Assembly: GCF_947492715.1 (NCBI RefSeq)
Contig: NZ_CANLNS010000002.1
Coordinates: 434,001-498,000, forward strand
Direction of reading: 5' to 3'
Source of the DNA: an uncultured Psychroserpens sp.
GTDB lineage: Bacteria > Bacteroidota > Bacteroidia > Flavobacteriales > Flavobacteriaceae
DNA length: 64,000 bases
Shown: positions 37,320 to 45,515 of the stretch, piece after piece
Numbering within the stretch: the stretch's first letter is position 1
Layout: each line of letters starts with the position of its first letter
Notes under the pieces: model-generated
What the model was told of the DNA's origin: nothing
The model's database searches: none
The model's input: only the letters and a program-made list of their open reading frames with translations
Program-made: the position numbers and the translations under genes

Positions 37320-37410
37320 AATTTGGTTAGTTTTGAATTAATTGCATTGTAATGTATATAAAATCTTAATACAAAACCACTATTTATGTTAAAATTTAGG
37401 TTTTTTCTTA

Positions 37411-38259
37411 CTATTTTATACATTTAAACCGAATCTTGTCACCTAAAGACTTTTGTGCCAGGATATTGATTGCGTCTTTTGATAATTGTAAAATTCTTGG
37501 GTATCCACCAGTGGTTTGACCATCTCTCATTAAGGTGATTAATTGTCCAGATGGCGTGAGTTGCACAGTTCCTGGCAAAACAAGTGATGTTATGATTTCA
37601 TCTAAATCATTTACAAACAATTCATTAAACTGATAGGCCATTCTATTGCTCTCAGTAGAAATACTAAAAGTTTGATGAAACAGGAGCTTCTGTTGTGCTA
37701 CACTCAGTTGTTTAAATTCTGGCCCCATAAATACATCTACATCAAGAGTTTGAAAGTGTTTTTCATTAACTTTAATAGAAACTAAGCTGTCAGTATTTCT
37801 ATTATGGAGACTAGAAATAGGTAACTTATCTCCTCTTTCTATTTTAAATTTGGAGGTAATTCCTTGATACATACTTCTACTTCCCAAAACGATTTCAGTA
37901 CGAAATCCGCCAAGTACTGAAATGTAACATCTACAACCATACTGCAACTTACCAAAACGCAATACGTCATTTTCTTTAACTGAAATAGCCTTGTTATTTC
38001 TAACCGTTTGTCCATTTAAATTGGGCTGCATTAGCGCTCCTGTAATACAAATAAGGGTTGCTGTATTGAACTTAAGTTGCGGACCATTAATTGTACATTC
38101 CATAACAGCAGCTCCTTTTTCATTTCCTAATATAGAATTCCCTAGAGTTGCTGAATAAGTATCCATAACACCCGAATATGGAACACCATAGTCTTGCATT
38201 CCAAATCTTCCAAAATCTTGTATGGTATCAAATAAGCCTGCTTTTAGGACATCAACCAT
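37411..38259 (-). CDS. pxpC: 5-oxoprolinase subunit C
   Basis: About 282 residues of the biotin-dependent-carboxyltransferase-like KipA/PxpC family: VLKAGLFDTIQDFGRFGMQ, GVPYSGVMD and the C-terminal GQLITLMRDGQTTGGYPRI are characteristic. With PxpA and PxpB it hydrolyses 5-oxoproline (pyroglutamate) to glutamate using ATP. The start MVDVLKAG lies inside the end of pxpB (8-bp overlap). Last gene of the operon. Confidence 0.93.
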   Translation of the reverse strand: MVDVLKAGLFDTIQDFGRFGMQDYGVPYSGVMDTYSATLGNSILGNEKGAAVMECTINGPQLKFNTATLICITGALMQPNLNGQTVRNNKAISVKENDVLRFGKLQYGCRCYISVLGGFRTEIVLGSRSMYQGITSKFKIERGDKLPISSLHNRNTDSLVSIKVNEKHFQTLDVDVFMGPEFKQLSVAQQKLLFHQTFSISTESNRMAYQFNELFVNDLDEIITSLVLPGTVQLTPSGQLITLMRDGQTTGGYPRILQLSKDAINILAQKSLGDKIRFKCIK

Positions 38260-38986
38260 CAAACACCTCACTTTCTAATTGGTAAGTTCCGTTTTTTATT
38301 TGTTCAACTAATACCTTATACTCTGAATTAGGTATTGGAACAAATTGAACTTGATCTCCTGCCTGGGCAAAACATGGATTCTCATTGGCTGACTTAAAAA
38401 ACTCTATAGGAGAATTACCTATAATATGCCATCCTCCCGGACTTACATTAGGGTAAATTCCTGTTTGACCTCCTCCAATAGCGACTGCTCCCTTTTTAAG
38501 ACGTATTCGTGGTTTTGATCTTCTTGGAAAATGAAGCCGCTTATCCAATCCGCCTAAGTACAAAAAGCCGGGTAAAAACCCAATAAAAAAGATGGTATAT
38601 ATTGGTTCATAATGTAACCGTACAACTTCAGATTTTGACAGTTTATTTTGTTTAGAAACAACATCTAAATCTAAGCCAAACTCTTCATCGTAACACACAG
38701 GAATTCGCCACAATTTAAACGTTGGTCTATTTATGCATACTCGTGTATCGTATAAGGATTTCAACGTTGAAATTTCATCATTGATTTTATCAATAGCGAA
38801 ATCATAAATAACTAATATCGAGTTGTATGCATTATTTATTTGAATTATTCCTTTAATATTATAATTTAAGATCATATTTTTAAAAGACAGCACATCATAG
38901 ACAATGCTTTTAGTGATTTCAGGAGGCCATTCTACTAAAATTGAGTCTTCAGAAAAGCGTCGATATGTAAGTTCAAAATTCGTCAA
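38252..38986 (-). CDS. pxpB: 5-oxoprolinase subunit B
   Basis: 244 residues of the KipI/PxpB family: YRRFSEDSILVEW at the N-terminus and GFLPGFLYLGGLD...PRRSKPR...GGGQTGIYPNVSPGGW...GNSP at the C-terminus. The start is a TTG only three codons after the pxpA stop and in the same reading frame (TAA-GCA-TAT-TTG); the next Met would remove the conserved first strand. Close coupling to pxpA and pxpC fits a heteromeric enzyme with fixed stoichiometry. Confidence 0.92.
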   Translation of the reverse strand: MTNFELTYRRFSEDSILVEWPPEITKSIVYDVLSFKNMILNYNIKGIIQINNAYNSILVIYDFAIDKINDEISTLKSLYDTRVCINRPTFKLWRIPVCYDEEFGLDLDVVSKQNKLSKSEVVRLHYEPIYTIFFIGFLPGFLYLGGLDKRLHFPRRSKPRIRLKKGAVAIGGGQTGIYPNVSPGGWHIIGNSPIEFFKSANENPCFAQAGDQVQFVPIPNSEYKVLVEQIKNGTYQLESEVFDG

Positions 38987-38992
38987 ATATGC

Positions 38993-39727
38993 TTAAGAAA
39001 TTTCAATATTATTCTCCTTTAATTTACCAACTAAATGCTCTAAATTATTTAGCACATTCTTATGATCGCCATGAATACAAAACGTATCTGCTTTTACTTC
39101 TATCTCTACTCCAGTCACAGTCATTATTTTTCCGTTTAAAATCATGTGACACATATGCTCAAACATGTGATCAGCATCATCTATTAAAGCTGTTTTTTGC
39201 TGACGTGACACCAAGGTTAAATCCTCATTATAATTTCGGTCTACAAAAGCCTCATACATCACTTGCAAACCTTCTTGCTTAGCTATTTCGGCACTAAGAG
39301 AATGATAAGGCGCGTACAGCACCAAACCACTATCAATATCATTCACAGCTTTTATGATAGTGCGCGCAACCGATTTATCAACCACAGCAGCGTTATACAA
39401 AGCGCCATGAGGTTTAACATGATGCAAGTTAAGTCCTTTATTTCCAAGAATAGTTTTCAATGACATTATCTGCGTATAAACAGTATCATAAAGAGCTTCT
39501 GGTGACATATTCAATAACTTTCTACCAAAGTTCTCTTTATCAGGAAATGAAGGATGTGCGCCAATTTTTACATTATATTTTTCTGCTAAATCAGCCACTA
39601 TACTCATAGTCATCTTATTTCCGGCATGACCGCCACAAGCAATATTACAAGAAGAAATAAAGGGCATCAGGAACGCTTCGTTACCAACACCTTCCCCTAA
39701 ATCGCAATTAATATCAATTTCTATCAT
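38993..39727 (-). CDS. pxpA: 5-oxoprolinase subunit A (LamB/YcsF family)
   Basis: 244 residues with the LamB/YcsF signature blocks DINCDLGEG, SSCNIACGGHAGN, IGAHPSFPDKENFGR and VKPHGALYN. PxpA is the catalytic TIM-barrel-like subunit of prokaryotic 5-oxoprolinase. Its ATG overlaps the stop of the NRAMP-like transporter gene (TAATG), so transporter and enzyme are co-translated. Confidence 0.95.
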   Translation of the reverse strand: MIEIDINCDLGEGVGNEAFLMPFISSCNIACGGHAGNKMTMSIVADLAEKYNVKIGAHPSFPDKENFGRKLLNMSPEALYDTVYTQIMSLKTILGNKGLNLHHVKPHGALYNAAVVDKSVARTIIKAVNDIDSGLVLYAPYHSLSAEIAKQEGLQVMYEAFVDRNYNEDLTLVSRQQKTALIDDADHMFEHMCHMILNGKIMTVTGVEIEVKADTFCIHGDHKNVLNNLEHLVGKLKENNIEIS

Positions 39728-40941
39728 TACAGTAGATTAAACACTTTTAATATACTCTTAACTCCTAAAAATAAAGCTATAGCTAAAATAACGAAGCCAA
39801 AAACATTCTGAAGTGTAGTGTTTTTATATCTTCCAAGAATAGATGATTTATTCATTATCCAAATTAAAAAGCCTGCAATAATGGGCAACAGTAGACCATT
39901 AGCTACCTGAGCGAATTTTATAATCTCGATAGACTTAAAGCCAATTGAAGAAAACAACACTCCTACCCCCAAAATAAACATCCAAACCAAACGAAACTTT
40001 GGCGATTTCAGATTAGACCCCCAACCCAAACATCCTGAAGCGACATAAGCCGCAGCTAAAGGCGCTGTAATAGCACTTGTAATACCTGCTGCAAACAGGC
40101 CAATAGATAAGAAATAAGAGGCGAAATCACCAAATAAAGGTTCCAAACCTTTTGCTAAATCTGCTGCACTATTAACCTCATATGTTTTTATGGCAGCTGC
40201 CGAAATAATGATACTCATAGACACTATTCCACCTAAGACTATTGCTATAATCGTATCCTTCCTTGCCAGTTTTAAATCTGATTTATCCTTCCACTTCTCT
40301 TTAACCAAAGCCGCATGAAGAAATAAGTTATATGGCACAACTGTTGTTCCTACTAAAGCAACAATCGTAAGAATGCTATCGCTAGAAAACGTAGGCACAA
40401 ATAAGCCTTTTAATATTTGACTTATATCAGGTTTTGTTAAAATTGCAGTAATTAAAAATGCTAGACTCATTAAAATCACTAAAGACACTAACGCTTTTTC
40501 AAGCACTTTATAATTTCCGATAAACAATAAAACAAAAGCAATAACGCCAATAAGAACACTAAATACTGCACTTGAATTTGAAAACGCATCCCCAAACAAT
40601 ACTTCGAGCCCCAAAACACTACCACTAATGTTACCTGCTTCGTAAGCGGCATTTCCAATAACGATTGCCGATAGAATTAAGATAATGGCTAGTGTTTTTA
40701 AAAATGGATTCGAAATTTCTGTTCTTATCACTTCAGAAAGTCCTTTTTGAGATATAATTCCTAAACGTGCCGACATTTCCTGTAGAACTATTGTTGCAAA
40801 CACCGACAATAACATCGCCCAAAGCAATGAAAACCCAAAGTCAACACCAGCCAGCGTACAAACGGTCACAGTTCCGGGACCAATAAATGCCGCCGCTACC
40901 AATGGCCCAGGTCCAATATTTTTAAACCAATTTTTAATCAC
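39727..40941 (-). CDS. NRAMP-family transporter lacking the metal-binding residues
   Basis: 404 residues with about eleven transmembrane helices and the NRAMP fold pattern. The TM1 motif, DPGN in metal transporters, reads GPGT (residues 21-24), and the TM6 MPH segment reads VPYN (V202-P203-Y204-N205). The Asp, Asn and Met ligands of the metal site are therefore all absent. B. subtilis ycsG, also NRAMP-related, lies in a pxp operon. Here the gene is TAATG-coupled to pxpA and starts at a GTG inside the DUF2891 gene. I infer uptake of 5-oxoproline or a related organic acid, not Mn or Fe. Confidence 0.88.
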   Translation of the reverse strand: MIKNWFKNIGPGPLVAAAFIGPGTVTVCTLAGVDFGFSLLWAMLLSVFATIVLQEMSARLGIISQKGLSEVIRTEISNPFLKTLAIILILSAIVIGNAAYEAGNISGSVLGLEVLFGDAFSNSSAVFSVLIGVIAFVLLFIGNYKVLEKALVSLVILMSLAFLITAILTKPDISQILKGLFVPTFSSDSILTIVALVGTTVVPYNLFLHAALVKEKWKDKSDLKLARKDTIIAIVLGGIVSMSIIISAAAIKTYEVNSAADLAKGLEPLFGDFASYFLSIGLFAAGITSAITAPLAAAYVASGCLGWGSNLKSPKFRLVWMFILGVGVLFSSIGFKSIEIIKFAQVANGLLLPIIAGFLIWIMNKSSILGRYKNTTLQNVFGFVILAIALFLGVKSILKVFNLL

Positions 40942-42052
40942 GATCTGTTGAATTTAAGGCATAAATTGCAAAACTCCCTAACCAATGCCCGCCTTCATAG
41001 CTGTCGCCCACAATGCTTGGTAAAGAGTAATTTATATGCTGATTAGCAATAGTTTTCAGGTGACTGTATTGCTGCAACCCTCTAGCGATTTCATTTAAAC
41101 TCCAAGCACGTGAAAAGTTAACACCATCAAGATGCACGAGCTTCCCATCTGTTCTATCACTTACTTTTCCTGTTTCAATACTGAAGTTTTCATCTTTTAA
41201 TTCTGGTAAAAATGTATCAATCCAGCCTTCAAATTCTGGTTCTGGAAGCACACGTTTCATTAATGCTGCCTCTTCAAAACATGGCGACAAAAAATCAAAA
41301 CCGCTTGGCTCCCAAGCTAAGGGACAATTAGTATCATTACGATAAAAATCTCTGGCACGTTGCTCTATAAGGCGCTTCAAACCTTCATTATTAACTGTTT
41401 TCGCATAGTCATAAGCAAAAGAGAGTCCGAATGCAGTATTAGGATGCTCGCCAACACGAATAGGGTAATTGAGTTTAGGCAAGAATTCTAAATATTTAGT
41501 AACGATTAAATCGGTTAACGGCTGGAGATTAGACTCCAAGACCCTTGCAACAGGATTATCCCAAGTATGTAATTCTTCTGCTAACTTTAACAACCAAGCC
41601 CATCCGTAGGTGCGTTCATAGGTTCTATTGTATTGCCCAAAAAAATAATTTACTTCTGCTTTAATATTGGCTTCAGATATATTTTCTAGGAGCATCGCTT
41701 TAATGTTTTCAGCATCTTCGAGCTCAGGAAACTGCCTCAATAAGCTCACCAAACTCCAATGTCCATGAACTGCAGAGTGCCAATCAAAACATCCATAAAA
41801 CGCAGGATGCAATGCTTTTGGCGATTGTAAATCGGCTGCACTACCAATGGTTTGATTGAGCTTATTTGGATACTCAACCTGAACACAATGAATAGGTAAT
41901 TGCGCTAATATATTTGCTTCTTTTAAATTGATTATAGGGGTTTTAACTTCATTTACCTCAAGAATACCTTTAGTTTCAGTAATTTTCTTTTCTTCTGGAG
42001 AATTGCAGCTACATATGAAGAAAGTTAGCAATAGTAAGTAATAGTTTTTCAT
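40934..42052 (-). CDS. DUF2891 family lipoprotein
   Basis: 372 residues with a lipoprotein signal (LTFFICSCNSPEEK, lipidated Cys probably 16), so it is envelope-anchored. The body is rich in conserved Trp, His and Glu (CFDWHSAVHGHWSL, YGWAWLLKLAEELHTWDNP, WEPSGFDFLSPC), fitting the alpha/alpha-barrel style of DUF2891, whose function is unknown. First gene of the 5-oxoproline operon, overlapping the transporter gene by 8 bp, so it may release or bind a pyroglutamyl compound outside the inner membrane (inference). Confidence 0.85.
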   Translation of the reverse strand: MKNYYLLLLTFFICSCNSPEEKKITETKGILEVNEVKTPIINLKEANILAQLPIHCVQVEYPNKLNQTIGSAADLQSPKALHPAFYGCFDWHSAVHGHWSLVSLLRQFPELEDAENIKAMLLENISEANIKAEVNYFFGQYNRTYERTYGWAWLLKLAEELHTWDNPVARVLESNLQPLTDLIVTKYLEFLPKLNYPIRVGEHPNTAFGLSFAYDYAKTVNNEGLKRLIEQRARDFYRNDTNCPLAWEPSGFDFLSPCFEEAALMKRVLPEPEFEGWIDTFLPELKDENFSIETGKVSDRTDGKLVHLDGVNFSRAWSLNEIARGLQQYSHLKTIANQHINYSLPSIVGDSYEGGHWLGSFAIYALNSTDRD

Positions 42053-42140
42053 GTTATAAATTTAAGATTTTAAAGTATTAAATCGTATATTTAATCTCTC
42101 CCTATAAATTTTTGCTTTCTGACGTATAAAATTTATTGCC

Positions 42141-43178
42141 ATGCATAAACTTTCATTATTTTTTTGCCTAAGTCTTTTTATTCATAGTTATTGCTTTGCT
42201 CAAATAGCAAAAGATTCTACAAAGACCAAACAAAACATATCTAATAGCGGATTTAAAGAGTACTACCCTATTCATGAGAAGCCAAGCATCATGTGGTCGA
42301 GTAATCTAGTGAGCTTCGAGCCTATATTTTTTGAAGCCAAACCAACTGTGTATTATAGTATTTCTAACAATATGCGCTATGTGATGCAGAACTTTGCACA
42401 TAAACCTAGTGATGCCTTTTATTTTACGTTTCAACCACATATTAGAATGTATGATGAACAATCTGTTCCTGTGAAAATGCCATCGTATAAGGTTTTAGCG
42501 GGATGGCAACGTTTGGTTAAAACACCACGAAATAATTTTTTCTCGTTTGCTGTTGAAAGTGGTCATTTCTCAAACGGACAGTCGGGTTGTACTTTTGATT
42601 CTACCTTGGTTGACGAGTCGGACGCCTGTACGGCCTTACACGCCACGATTACTGATAGTGACAACCTGTCTGAGTTACTCAATAGAACCAACGGTAATTT
42701 TTCTACCAATCTCACTAAACTCAGCCTAAATTTTAGAGTGAATCGCTTTGGTCAAAACAATACGCCTTTTATATCTCATTCTTTTTCTGGTGCCTACACC
42801 CTATTTCACAATAGATTATTCGGACTTATAGACAAGGGCGGGTTTTCAGATTTTGATATTGGCATATATGGCAGGCATCGCTTTGAACTCGATTACGAAT
42901 ACATACATACTTACGCCGGAAAATTTAGGTATTCTCTTGGAATCAATACCGAATTTATAGAGCGACCACATCCTTCGGTTGAACCTTGGCGCGTAGAGCT
43001 ATTTATAACCGTGTATCCCTTTAAAATTAATGATTTAGCGTTTTTCGTAAAATACAATCATGGACATGACGATTATAATATTCGTTTCGTGGATTCGGGA
43101 AATCAATTTAGCGTTGGCGCTGTTTGGGATTGGTTTAAACCTTTTGAGATTAAACGTGCTGAGGTTTTAGAAAATTAA
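42141..43178 (+). CDS. outer-membrane phospholipase A
   Basis: 345 residues with a signal peptide (ends CFAQ) and a beta-barrel of the OMPLA family. The active-site motif GHFSNGQSG contains His142 and Ser144 of the precursor, spaced as in the enterobacterial enzyme; the catalytic Asn partner is less clear after an insertion containing two Cys. OMPLA hydrolyses phospholipids misplaced in the outer leaflet. Single gene, divergent from the 5-oxoproline operon. Confidence 0.85.
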   Translation: MHKLSLFFCLSLFIHSYCFAQIAKDSTKTKQNISNSGFKEYYPIHEKPSIMWSSNLVSFEPIFFEAKPTVYYSISNNMRYVMQNFAHKPSDAFYFTFQPHIRMYDEQSVPVKMPSYKVLAGWQRLVKTPRNNFFSFAVESGHFSNGQSGCTFDSTLVDESDACTALHATITDSDNLSELLNRTNGNFSTNLTKLSLNFRVNRFGQNNTPFISHSFSGAYTLFHNRLFGLIDKGGFSDFDIGIYGRHRFELDYEYIHTYAGKFRYSLGINTEFIERPHPSVEPWRVELFITVYPFKINDLAFFVKYNHGHDDYNIRFVDSGNQFSVGAVWDWFKPFEIKRAEVLEN

Positions 43179-43256
43179 CAATTTAACGCACACTTCCCTA
43201 TACACGAGTTAATAGCTACAATGCAACTGAATTATTAATCCTAAAAATAAAATATT

Positions 43257-44192
43257 ATGAGTTCTCTACAAATTGCAAGTTGGAACATTGAACACCTTTC
43301 TGGACAATCAAGAGCTACTAAAAAGCAAAGCGCATACGCTTTAGCAGATCATATAGAGATGGCTGGAATAGATCTCATTGCACTCCAAGAGGTTTATGTG
43401 ACCCCATCAGACGAAGAGGTTCGTCTATTTGATAATCAACCATTAATTGAGAGTAGAGCCGTTACAGAACGAAGAAATTCAGATTTAGACGTTGTCTGTT
43501 TTCTACTTGAAGAGCATCTAAATGTAAAATGGAGTTACGTTATTCTGCCCAACCGAAAATCAGGAGATCGTTCTCAACTCTGTACGGTATTATGGAATAC
43601 TGAGCGACTCACTGTTGGTGATATATTTCCATTAAATGTAAAACATAAAGATGGAGATTACAATCTCTGGGACCGCAAACCACATCTTCTCCATTTCACA
43701 TCTGAAATTGATGCTTGGCGTCGCAATTCTGCTGGAGAATGGGAAAAGCAAGCTGAAAAAAGAACGATTTCAATTGTTCCTCTCCATATGAAATCGAATT
43801 ATGGAGGTGTAACTAAAAATAGAATTGTACGAGGAAAAGAAGCTCAAACGCTATGTGATGCGTTAGATGAAATCAAGGACACCATAGACCCAAGCCTTAT
43901 TTTACTTGGAGATACAAACGTTTTACGCAACGATGAACCTGCAATAGAAGCGTTTGTTACTCGTGGATTTATTGATTTAAACAACAATGATTCGGCAACA
44001 TATTGGAGTAAACAATATAATGAAGCTCCATTTGACAGAATATTTGTCTCGGAGGAAAGACCAGAATTTAAGTACAGTAGGCAGTATGTCTTGCGTTCAT
44101 CTGATTTAGAACAACATGATCGCTTTTTATCTGACCACTATATGATAAAGATTAGCGTGAAAAACTATGTAGATGATGCCGATCCAAGATAG
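43257..44192 (+). CDS. endonuclease/exonuclease/phosphatase family protein
   Basis: 311 residues of the EEP superfamily without a signal peptide. Motifs in order: ASWNIEHLSG, ALQEVY (metal-binding Glu), VPLHMKSNYGG, LLGDTNVLRND and SDHYMI (catalytic Asp-His). The family includes nucleases and phosphodiesterases. The sequence does not show which; the absence of DNA-repair neighbours and the wide loops make a true AP endonuclease less likely. Confidence 0.85.
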   Translation: MSSLQIASWNIEHLSGQSRATKKQSAYALADHIEMAGIDLIALQEVYVTPSDEEVRLFDNQPLIESRAVTERRNSDLDVVCFLLEEHLNVKWSYVILPNRKSGDRSQLCTVLWNTERLTVGDIFPLNVKHKDGDYNLWDRKPHLLHFTSEIDAWRRNSAGEWEKQAEKRTISIVPLHMKSNYGGVTKNRIVRGKEAQTLCDALDEIKDTIDPSLILLGDTNVLRNDEPAIEAFVTRGFIDLNNNDSATYWSKQYNEAPFDRIFVSEERPEFKYSRQYVLRSSDLEQHDRFLSDHYMIKISVKNYVDDADPR

Positions 44193-44209
44193 GTAAATGA
44201 TAGCGGCTA

Positions 44210-44325
44210 ACAACATGTATGATTAATTGGTTGTTCTTTATGTATTCGGGAAATCCTACGGATTTCCCTTAGGTTGGTTTTCTTTTGCTAATTTCGTCCT
44301 AGCCAACGCAATCTGTATACAGCAT
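44210..44325. repeat. degenerate intergenic element, copy 1
   Basis: Begins GCTAACAACATGTAT, has a GTATTC junction, a perfect 9-bp inverted repeat GGGAAATCC-TAC-GGATTTCCC (44248-44268), then TTGGTTTTCTTTTGCTAA and AGCCAACGCAA. Similar runs in the same order occur at 51745-51875 and in part at 52470, 55725 and 60440. Confidence 0.6.
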
Positions 44326-44399
44326 AGAAGCTAATTTTAAAAATTAGAGATCGTTTACGCATTCATGATGATTGAGCGATAGGTAGATTGAAAACAACA

Positions 44400-44421
44400 A
44401 AGCCATAGTGAACTATGGCTT
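44400..44421. terminator. bidirectional terminator hairpin
   Basis: Nine-base perfect arms AAGCCATAG/CTATGGCTT with a TGAA loop, followed by TGTTT on the plus strand and by T-rich sequence on the minus strand. It lies between the convergent EEP and T9SS-cargo genes. Confidence 0.75.
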
Positions 44422-44483
44422 GTTTACGACTAACTTGATTTTTGACCTTCTAGAGCTGGTTGAAACTTCTTAATTGTTCAGTT

Positions 44484-45458
44484 TTATCTCTTTATTATTT
44501 TTTTGCTTAATATCCCTTTCTCAGTTTTTAAACGAACAATGTAGATGCCTTGATCAAGTGATTCTGACAATTCAATTTTTTGAATTTTACCAGTGGCTTT
44601 AAAAGTATTAGTATTTACTAATTTTCCTAAAATATTATATACGTCTAACAAGGTATTGCCTGCTTGTAATCCATCAATCAGTATTGAGTTATTTATGGTA
44701 TAAATACTGATCTTCTCAAAATTAGAATCGTCTATACTAAGCGTGTTAGCAAAATTAACTGTAATATCATCAATAGCAAATTCATCTCTAGCGGCACTTC
44801 CCGATTCATCGCTCCCTGTCCATCTTAAGTATAAGGTATCTCCATTATCAAGTGTTAATCCGGTTATTACAGTACTTCTGTCATTTTTAACCCAAGGCGA
44901 TGCATTTGGAGCTTCTGGAGAAGTATAGTCTAAAGCTCCAATATCTGTATAGAATAAGTCGTCAGTACTATACGAAAAATTTAAACTGTTTGCTCTATCT
45001 GCATTATTTAAATTCCAAATTTCATAGGCTATCTCTATATCAGAAATAGTGATTCCAGTATTGTTAGTTACCTTTAACGTAATGGTTCCTGGTGTAAAAT
45101 CTGAGCCTGTAGGTTGCATGCCAAATGCAAAATCTGAAGCCGCTACTTCAAAAGCATATAGACCTCCGCTCGCAACCTCTCCTGTGGAGCTTCCTCTTGC
45201 CATATCTCCACTTGTACTCGTTGCATCATAGGCTTGGTTACCAAGACTAAAACCCGTTATTTCCCATGCATTTCCGTCTAAGTCACCTGTGCTTGGAGCA
45301 GGGTTAAAACCTGTACCATCATAAGCTCCCTCATTAACACCACTGATTGAGGTGTCGAAATCGATAGAAAAATCTGTAGAAGTAGCTGTAACACTTAATT
45401 GCGCCCAACTATTACTTATAGATAATGCTACGATTATTAAATATATTTTTGTTTTCAT
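44484..45458 (-). CDS. T9SS type A sorting domain-containing secreted protein
   Basis: About 324 residues: signal peptide (MKTKIYLIIVALSISNSWAQ), a beta-sandwich region rich in Gly/Ser/Asp (TGDLDGNAWEITGF, ITLKVTNNTGITISDIEIAYEIWNL), and a C-terminal T9SS sorting domain (KISIYTINNSILIDG...LLDVYNILGKLV...GIYIVRLKTEKG...KKIIKR). It is exported to the surface or medium. The start is at the second Met of the open frame, where the signal peptide begins. It follows the aerolysin-like lipoprotein gene by 57 bp on the same strand and is probably co-transcribed. Confidence 0.9.
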   Translation of the reverse strand: MKTKIYLIIVALSISNSWAQLSVTATSTDFSIDFDTSISGVNEGAYDGTGFNPAPSTGDLDGNAWEITGFSLGNQAYDATSTSGDMARGSSTGEVASGGLYAFEVAASDFAFGMQPTGSDFTPGTITLKVTNNTGITISDIEIAYEIWNLNNADRANSLNFSYSTDDLFYTDIGALDYTSPEAPNASPWVKNDRSTVITGLTLDNGDTLYLRWTGSDESGSAARDEFAIDDITVNFANTLSIDDSNFEKISIYTINNSILIDGLQAGNTLLDVYNILGKLVNTNTFKATGKIQKIELSESLDQGIYIVRLKTEKGILSKKIIKR

Positions 45459-45515
45459 TTTTTTAGAATTTAAAATGGGCAATTCTAAATACAATTACTC
45501 TTATTATTAGCAATA

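Noticed and set aside
38252-39727. pxpA-pxpB as a nonsense-disrupted fusion gene
   Set aside because: Both halves are complete in length and motifs, and separate A and B subunits are normal; only the TTG start is unusual.
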